A stretch of 64,000 nucleotides of DNA from Saccharopolyspora sp. NFXS83. Its GTDB lineage: Bacteria; Actinomycetota; Actinomycetes; Mycobacteriales; Pseudonocardiaceae. Numbering within the stretch: the stretch's first letter is position 1; each line of letters starts with the position of its first letter. A model generated the notes under the pieces. The model did no database searches and was not told the DNA's origin. It was given only the letters and a program-made list of their open reading frames with translations. Shown here one piece after another: positions 59,212 to 64,000 of this stretch. Where the stretch lies: NCBI RefSeq assembly GCF_026241095.1, contig NZ_JAPFGB010000006.1:1-64000 (forward strand), written 5' to 3'. The translations under genes were made by a program, and so were the position numbers.

Positions 59212-62163
59212 TCACCGATCCTCCTCGGCATCCGCGCGCGGCAGCGTCGAGCGGAACGTGCGCACCCCCGGTCCCACCTCGAAGATCCCGCGGCCGTCCC
59301 GGATCCGGCTCGCCCCGGCGATCCGGCCGGGCACGTGCACCTGCGCCGTGGTGTTCGGCGGAATCCGCACGGTGAGGGTGAATTCCCGGCCGTCGCGCCC
59401 CCAACGGGACTCGACGCGACCGGCCGGAGTGGTGTAGTGGCCCTCGACCCAGCGCAGATCGCCCACGACCTTCGGCCGAATGCGCAGCGCCCGGAACCCG
59501 GCGGAACCCGCCACCTGGGCGATCCCGGCGAGTCCGGTGTGGAACCACTCGTCGAGCTGTGTGAGGATCATGTGGTTGAGCGAGTTCCGCATGTCCCACT
59601 GCTCCGGAATCGTCGTGAGCCCGCCCGGATTCGCCGCCGTGTCCCGCAAGAACGCCCCGTAGCTCGGCGCGACGTCCCGCCGGGACACCTCCCACAGCAC
59701 GTCGTCGCGGTCGGCGTCGCGCAGCGCCCGCACGACCGGGCCGAGCCCGAGGTGCCCCGCGCGCAGGTGCGGACCGTCCGGTGTGCGGATCCGTTCGACC
59801 AGCGCCGCCAGCACCCGCTCGCGTTCGGCCGAAGGAACGATTCCGGCATCCAGCGGCATCGCCTGCGCCGCTTGCGTCGCGCCCGCCTCGGTGCCGTCCC
59901 CGCTGTAGCGGCCGAGCTCCGGGAGGTAGAACCGTCGGTGGAACGCCGCGGCGATCTCGTCGGCGAGCTCGTCGAACTCCCGGTAATCCGCGTGATTCCC
60001 CAGAATTCGCGCCATCTCGGCCAGCGATCGGGCCGTGGCGTGGTATCCCCACGTCCCGGTCAGTTCACCGGAGGTCTCCTCCGCCGCGACCCAGTCGCCC
60101 AGCTCCCCCGTCACCAGGTTCCCGTGCGCCTTGCGGCGCCGCAGGTAGTCGAGGAAGGCGGTCATGTTCGGGTAGTGGTCCGCCATCGTGCGCGTGTCGC
60201 CGTAGATGCGGTGCAGCAGCCACGGCACCAGCACGATCGCGTTGCCCCAGTTGACCTCGTCGCCGAACGCGCCCCGGTAGCCCCAGTCGTAGACGGGTGC
60301 CTTCAGCGCCACGTTGCCGACGTCCGGGCCGCGTCCCGCCTGCCCTTCGGCGAGGTGGCGCTGCATCGTCGGCAGGTACGCGGCGAGGTCGAAGTGCCGG
60401 GACAGCACGCCCATCGGATGCGTGTAGTCGGCGCCGTAGGCCAGCTTCTCCCGCCCCGGGCAGTCGGTGAGCACCGACATCAGGTTGGACGCCACCGAGA
60501 AGTGCGCCATCCGGTGCAGCCGGTCGAGGCGTTCGTCGGAGGTGCGGACCGCTCCGGCGCGCGGCGCGTCCGCCCGCAGCTGCAGCCCGAGCACCTCGGG
60601 GCGCACCGGAGCCGTGACCTCGACGAACCTCATCGCGAAGTACTGGAACGACGGGCGCCACCGCTCCCCGCGCGGCAGCCCGCACGCCGTGTAGGTGTGC
60701 AGCACGTCGGTGCCGCGCTGATCGTTGCGGATCGAGGTCTGGTCCACGGTGCCGTCCGGGTGCAGCGACTCGCCGGGCCGCAGCGTCACGACCGTGCCCG
60801 GCGGCACCGGCGGCAGCCGCAGCTGCGGCCAGCCCGCGATGTTCTGCCCGAGGTCGAACACCCAGCGCCGCGCCGACACCTCGCGCACCGCGACCGGCCG
60901 CCACTCGCGGACGACGCGGACCGGCGGCGCCTGGCGCCACACGAGTTCCGTGGTGCCGTTCGGCGGGGTGGTGCGGACCGCGTCGACCCAGCCGGTGCGC
61001 GTGCCGTCGCGGCGGAGCGCGGACGCGGAGTGGTCGGCGCCGGGGAGGTCCCAGCCGGGCTGTTCGCGGCGGGCGTCGTGGTCGGTGCCGGAGAACCAGT
61101 TGTCGGTCACCACCGGGCCGAGCGCGACGCGCCAGTCCGGCCCGCTGACCACCGTGCGGCTCCCGTCCGAGCCGGTGATCTCCAACCGGGCGAGCAGCCG
61201 GGGCGAGACCGCCGCGCCCGCGGTCGGCTCCCATTCCGCGACCGGGTCGCCGGAGCCCACCACCGGGGCGCCCGCCGGATGCCCGTGCTCCAGCGGCGAG
61301 GTGATGATCAGTCCGCGGGCGTCGACGGTCGCGATCTGCCTGCTCTCCCAGCACTGCCGGGTGCCGACGGTGACCGACCCGCCGACGTGGTGCGCCTCGG
61401 GTTCGGCCACCCGGATCCGGTCGGCTCCCGGCTGCACGGGCACCAGCAGCGTCCCGGTGGCGGGTTCCTCGCTGGTCCACCACGAGTAGGCGTCGCGCGC
61501 ACCGCCGTTGGTGCCGCGCCGGTGCACGTGCGCGGTGCCGTGGCCGAGCGCGACGCCCAGGGTGTTCTCGCCGTCGTGCAGCAGCTCCGTCACGTCGTGC
61601 ACCCGGTGTTCGGCGGAGCGCTGGTAGTTCGAGTTGCCCGGCGCCAGCACCTCGTCGGTGACGGGTCGCCCGTTGAGGGTGACGACGTGGACGCCGAGCC
61701 CGCACACGTGCAGCCGCGCCCGGCTCACCGGTGCCCGCGCGGTGAACGACCGCGCGAAGATCGGCAGCGGATCGCCGGGTTCCCGCTCGGGGTGGGCGAT
61801 CCAGCTGGCCTCCGCCCAGTCGCACCGGGTGAGCAGGCCCAGCTCCCAGCAGGACCACTCGCTCCACGTCGACCAGTGGTCGTGCTCGTCGCGGACCCGC
61901 ACCCGCCAGCGAAGTCGTTGCCGGGCCGCCGGTTCCGGCCCGGCGTAGCGGACCTGGGCGAGGTCGGACTCGACGATCCCGGTGTCCCACCAGGCCGAAC
62001 CGCCCGGATCGGTGACCACCACGTGGTAGGCGGTCTGCGCACCGCCGGGCTCATCGTCCTCGGGCGCGAAGGACCAGCTGAGCACCGGCGCGAGGTCGTC
62101 AACTCCGAGCAGCGGCCCGGCCCGGCCGTCGATGCGCGGGTTCTCCGGGCGGATTCCGGTCAT
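59212..62163 (-). CDS. Alpha-L-rhamnosidase (GH78)
   Basis: 983 residues, inverting glycosidase releasing alpha-linked L-rhamnose. Domain order: beta-sandwich modules (ARLHVCGLGVHVVTLNGRPVTDEVLAPG), a linker with RRWVFDLGQNIAGW, then the (alpha/alpha)6 barrel with SVLTDCPGREKLAYGADY (catalytic Glu region) and WGYRGAFGDEVNWGNAIVLVPW, and a C-terminal beta domain. No signal peptide, so it works inside the cell on imported glycosides or on products. ATG 62163 has GGAG seven bases upstream; the longer frame to 62232 lacks one. Confidence 0.9.
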   Translation of the reverse strand: MTGIRPENPRIDGRAGPLLGVDDLAPVLSWSFAPEDDEPGGAQTAYHVVVTDPGGSAWWDTGIVESDLAQVRYAGPEPAARQRLRWRVRVRDEHDHWSTWSEWSCWELGLLTRCDWAEASWIAHPEREPGDPLPIFARSFTARAPVSRARLHVCGLGVHVVTLNGRPVTDEVLAPGNSNYQRSAEHRVHDVTELLHDGENTLGVALGHGTAHVHRRGTNGGARDAYSWWTSEEPATGTLLVPVQPGADRIRVAEPEAHHVGGSVTVGTRQCWESRQIATVDARGLIITSPLEHGHPAGAPVVGSGDPVAEWEPTAGAAVSPRLLARLEITGSDGSRTVVSGPDWRVALGPVVTDNWFSGTDHDARREQPGWDLPGADHSASALRRDGTRTGWVDAVRTTPPNGTTELVWRQAPPVRVVREWRPVAVREVSARRWVFDLGQNIAGWPQLRLPPVPPGTVVTLRPGESLHPDGTVDQTSIRNDQRGTDVLHTYTACGLPRGERWRPSFQYFAMRFVEVTAPVRPEVLGLQLRADAPRAGAVRTSDERLDRLHRMAHFSVASNLMSVLTDCPGREKLAYGADYTHPMGVLSRHFDLAAYLPTMQRHLAEGQAGRGPDVGNVALKAPVYDWGYRGAFGDEVNWGNAIVLVPWLLHRIYGDTRTMADHYPNMTAFLDYLRRRKAHGNLVTGELGDWVAAEETSGELTGTWGYHATARSLAEMARILGNHADYREFDELADEIAAAFHRRFYLPELGRYSGDGTEAGATQAAQAMPLDAGIVPSAERERVLAALVERIRTPDGPHLRAGHLGLGPVVRALRDADRDDVLWEVSRRDVAPSYGAFLRDTAANPGGLTTIPEQWDMRNSLNHMILTQLDEWFHTGLAGIAQVAGSAGFRALRIRPKVVGDLRWVEGHYTTPAGRVESRWGRDGREFTLTVRIPPNTTAQVHVPGRIAGASRIRDGRGIFEVGPGVRTFRSTLPRADAEEDR

Positions 62164-62276
62164 CGGCCACTCCAGCACATCGCCCCAGCGGTCATCGCCC
62201 TGTGTTCTACGCACCACCCCGGTCGCCGTCAATCGTCCACAGTGGAACTCTTCCTCCGCGGCTCGCCAGGCGGGAC

Positions 62277-62421
62277 GGGTGGCGGAACCTCAGTCGTCTT
62301 CTCGCTGCGGGGTCGATTTCCCCAGTGGCTCCATCGCTGTCCTCGCGAGAAGCCGACTGAGAACCCGCGGCGGGTCCTTCTGCTCTGGTGGCCGCTGCTC
62401 AGCGGCTTCGCCGCCGGCAGG
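62277..62421 (+). repeat. Intergenic hairpin repeat, copy C
   Basis: GGGTGGCGGAAC, then CTCAGTCGTCTTCTCGC (62289-62305) pairing with 62345-62361 over 17 bases (one mismatch), then AACCCGCGG and a second hairpin GCGGC-TTC-GCCGC (62402-62414). It fills most of the otherwise empty gap between the GH78 gene and the MFS gene. Confidence 0.75.
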
Positions 62422-62533
62422 ACGAAGATCGAACGCGCTGGCCGTGACGGGTGCCGCGCGGGGTGCCGCCGCCTATTCTCGGTGGGTCGGCGGCCCGCCG
62501 AGAAGGTTCCAGTCCGCTCCCGGAGAGGACCGC

Positions 62534-63994
62534 ATGAGCGCCCCGGACCCCACCGCCTCCATCCCGCTGGCCAGCCGCGCCGGTCGGTGGATCATCGTCG
62601 GCACCATCCTCGGCTCCGGAGTGGCGTTCCTGGACGGCTCGGTGGTGAACGTGGCGCTGCCCGCCATCGGGCGCGACACCGGCGGCGGGTTCGCCGTCCT
62701 GCAATGGGTGCTCGACGCCTACCTGCTCACGCTGAGCTCGCTGCTGCTGCTCGGCGGCGCGCTCGGGGACCGCTACGGCCGCCGCCGGGTGTTCCAGGCC
62801 GGGCTGGTCGTGTTCACCGCCGCCTCCCTCGGGTGCGGGCTCGCGCCCAGCGGGGAGGCGCTGATCGTGGCGCGGCTGGCGCAGGGCGTCGGCGGCGCGC
62901 TGCTGGTCCCCGGCAGCCTCGCGCTGATCAACTCCACCATCGCCGCCGCCGACCGGGGCCGCGCCGTGGGCACCTGGGCCGGGCTGACCGGGGTGTCCTC
63001 CGCGCTCGGGCCGTTCGTCGGGGGCTGGCTGGTCGACGCGGTGTCCTGGCGCTGGGTGTTCTTCATCAACGTGCCGCTGGCCGCGGTCGCCCTGTTCGTC
63101 ACCGCCAAGCACGTGCCGGAGACGCGCAGCGGCCACGCGGGCACCCCTGACCTGGCCGGGGCGGGCAGCGTGACGATCGGCCTCGCCGGCGCGATCTACG
63201 CGCTCATCGAGCTGCCCGCGCACGGCTGGAACCCGCTCACCGCGATCGCGCTGGCCGCCGGCATCGCCGGGCTCGTGGCGTTCCCGATCATCGAACTGCG
63301 CACCCGCGACCCGATCCTGCCGCTGAACCTGTTCTCCTCGCGGCAGTTCACCGGCGCGAACCTCACCACGTTCACCGTGTACGCCGCGCTCAGCGGCGCG
63401 CTGTTCCTGCTGTCGCTGCAACTGCAGCAGACGCTGGGCTACTCGGCGCTGCGCGCCGGGGTGGCCACGCTGCCGATCACCGTGATCATGCTGCTGATCT
63501 CGGGCCGGATGGGCGCGCTGGCCCAGCGCGCCGGACCGCGGCTGCCGATGACGATCGGCCCCTTCTGCTGCGCCGCGGGGCTGGCGCTGATGACGCTGGC
63601 GGTGCCGGGCTCCAGCTACCTCACCGGTGTGCTGCCCGGTGTCGTCGTGTTCGGCCTCGGACTGTCGATCACCGTCGCGCCGCTCACCTCCGCCGTGCTG
63701 GCCTCCGTCGAGCAGGACCGCGCCGGGGTGGCCTCCGGGGTGAACAACGCGATCTCCCGGCTGGCCGGGCTGGTCGCGGTGGCGGTGCTGCCGCTGGTGG
63801 CCGGGATGACCGAACCCGGCGGCACCGTCGGCGACGGCTTCGGGCTCGCGATGCTCATCTCAGCGGCGGTGTGCGCGCTGGGCGGCGTGCTGGCCTGGTG
63901 CACCGTCGGCACGCGGCGCGTCGAGGTGGAGCCGATGCCCCTCCCCGGCCTCAACCACGCGTGCCAAGACCCCTGCACCCGCGAACGCGCTTGA
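62534..63994 (+). CDS. MFS transporter, DHA2 (14-helix) exporter type
   Basis: 486 residues. Motif A-like LGDRYGRRRVFQAGL, motif C-like GVSSALGPFVGGWLVDAVSWRWVFFINVP, and about 14 helices, typical of EmrB/QacA-type efflux. LDGSVVNVALP in helix 1 carries the conserved Asp. ATG 62534 is preceded by CGGAGAGG at five bases. It is divergent from GH78, and no dedicated regulator is beside it. Confidence 0.88.
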   Translation: MSAPDPTASIPLASRAGRWIIVGTILGSGVAFLDGSVVNVALPAIGRDTGGGFAVLQWVLDAYLLTLSSLLLLGGALGDRYGRRRVFQAGLVVFTAASLGCGLAPSGEALIVARLAQGVGGALLVPGSLALINSTIAAADRGRAVGTWAGLTGVSSALGPFVGGWLVDAVSWRWVFFINVPLAAVALFVTAKHVPETRSGHAGTPDLAGAGSVTIGLAGAIYALIELPAHGWNPLTAIALAAGIAGLVAFPIIELRTRDPILPLNLFSSRQFTGANLTTFTVYAALSGALFLLSLQLQQTLGYSALRAGVATLPITVIMLLISGRMGALAQRAGPRLPMTIGPFCCAAGLALMTLAVPGSSYLTGVLPGVVVFGLGLSITVAPLTSAVLASVEQDRAGVASGVNNAISRLAGLVAVAVLPLVAGMTEPGGTVGDGFGLAMLISAAVCALGGVLAWCTVGTRRVEVEPMPLPGLNHACQDPCTRERA

Positions 63995-64000
63995 GCACTT

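Noticed and set aside
59335-63150. A 1271-codon open frame on the plus strand
   Set aside because: It is antisense to the GH78 rhamnosidase and part of the MFS gene, is rich in Arg/Pro/Gly and Val with no domain, and arises from high G+C third positions.
1-64000. Prophage, integrative element or CRISPR array
   Set aside because: No integrase, phage structural genes, direct-repeat attachment sites at the tRNA gene, or regularly spaced repeats were seen.

Overview
The window is about 72-73% G+C, with tightly packed genes, frequent GTG starts, ATGA/GTGA/TGATG overlaps and many actinobacterial-only families (DUF5703, DUF5313, F420-type PPOX protein, MurT/GatD, a CrtU-type carotenoid gene). It looks like chromosomal sequence of a mycelial actinomycete, most likely Pseudonocardiaceae (Saccharopolyspora-like). 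This placement is inferred from gene content only. There is no rRNA, CRISPR array or intact mobile element.

Layout. 0-5.5 kb: end of a propeller-like gene with a DUF5703 gene, a decayed Tn3-type transposase piece, a marR-SDR pair, and a tetR divergent from an acyl-CoA dehydrogenase gene. 5.6-14.3 kb: DoxX, a DUF1232 protein, the lipid II flippase MurJ convergent with the lipid II amidation pair MurT/GatD, two tiny membrane peptides, and an ABC exporter of the FtsX/MacB type. 14.6-19.8 kb: a formate dehydrogenase operon (fdhA-fdhB-nrfD) whose catalytic subunit is interrupted by an in-frame UGA. That UGA is followed, at the same distance as in E. coli fdhF, by a SECIS-like hairpin. 19.8-30.7 kb: a TetR-controlled MFS exporter, a DUF2000/AraC pair, and the whole selenocysteine apparatus: selD, a UCA-anticodon tRNA-Sec, selA and selB, with a flavin monooxygenase/TetR pair and a DUF5313 gene between them. 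These components together should allow the fdhA UGA to be read as selenocysteine.

30.8-37.2 kb: Ku and a stand-alone LigD polymerase domain (non-homologous end joining), a ClpC-type ATPase behind a SigR-like promoter, then a gene-free stretch holding a strong terminator and a double hairpin with C-rich loops that resembles actinobacterial 6C RNA. 37.3-41.1 kb: a membrane-anchored molybdopterin oxidoreductase, then an epimerase and a fasciclin lipoprotein that are both frameshifted at short G or C runs. 41.2-45.6 kb: a carotenoid block (crtB, methyltransferase, crtU, Rieske protein) of the isorenieratene type, lacking crtE, crtI and crtY. 45.8-51 kb: a small Rho_N-like protein, a subtilase, UspA, an epimerase and a threonine-synthase-like enzyme.

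51.2-59 kb: a sulfation module on the minus strand. CysC, CysD and CysN make PAPS, CysQ removes the PAP by-product, a TauE/SafE permease sits among them, and a PAPS-type sulfotransferase plus an arylsulfotransferase follow. No sulfite-producing reductase is present, so sulfation rather than cysteine synthesis is the likely purpose. 59.2-64 kb: a GH78 rhamnosidase and a divergent MFS exporter.

Outside the genes, the main novelty is a dispersed intergenic repeat (copies near 39.0, 52.9 and 62.3 kb, plus fragments). Its long hairpin stem changes sequence from copy to copy while staying paired. A separate 21-base AT-rich motif recurs at two convergent gene junctions. At least eight genes appear to be transcribed as leaderless mRNAs.
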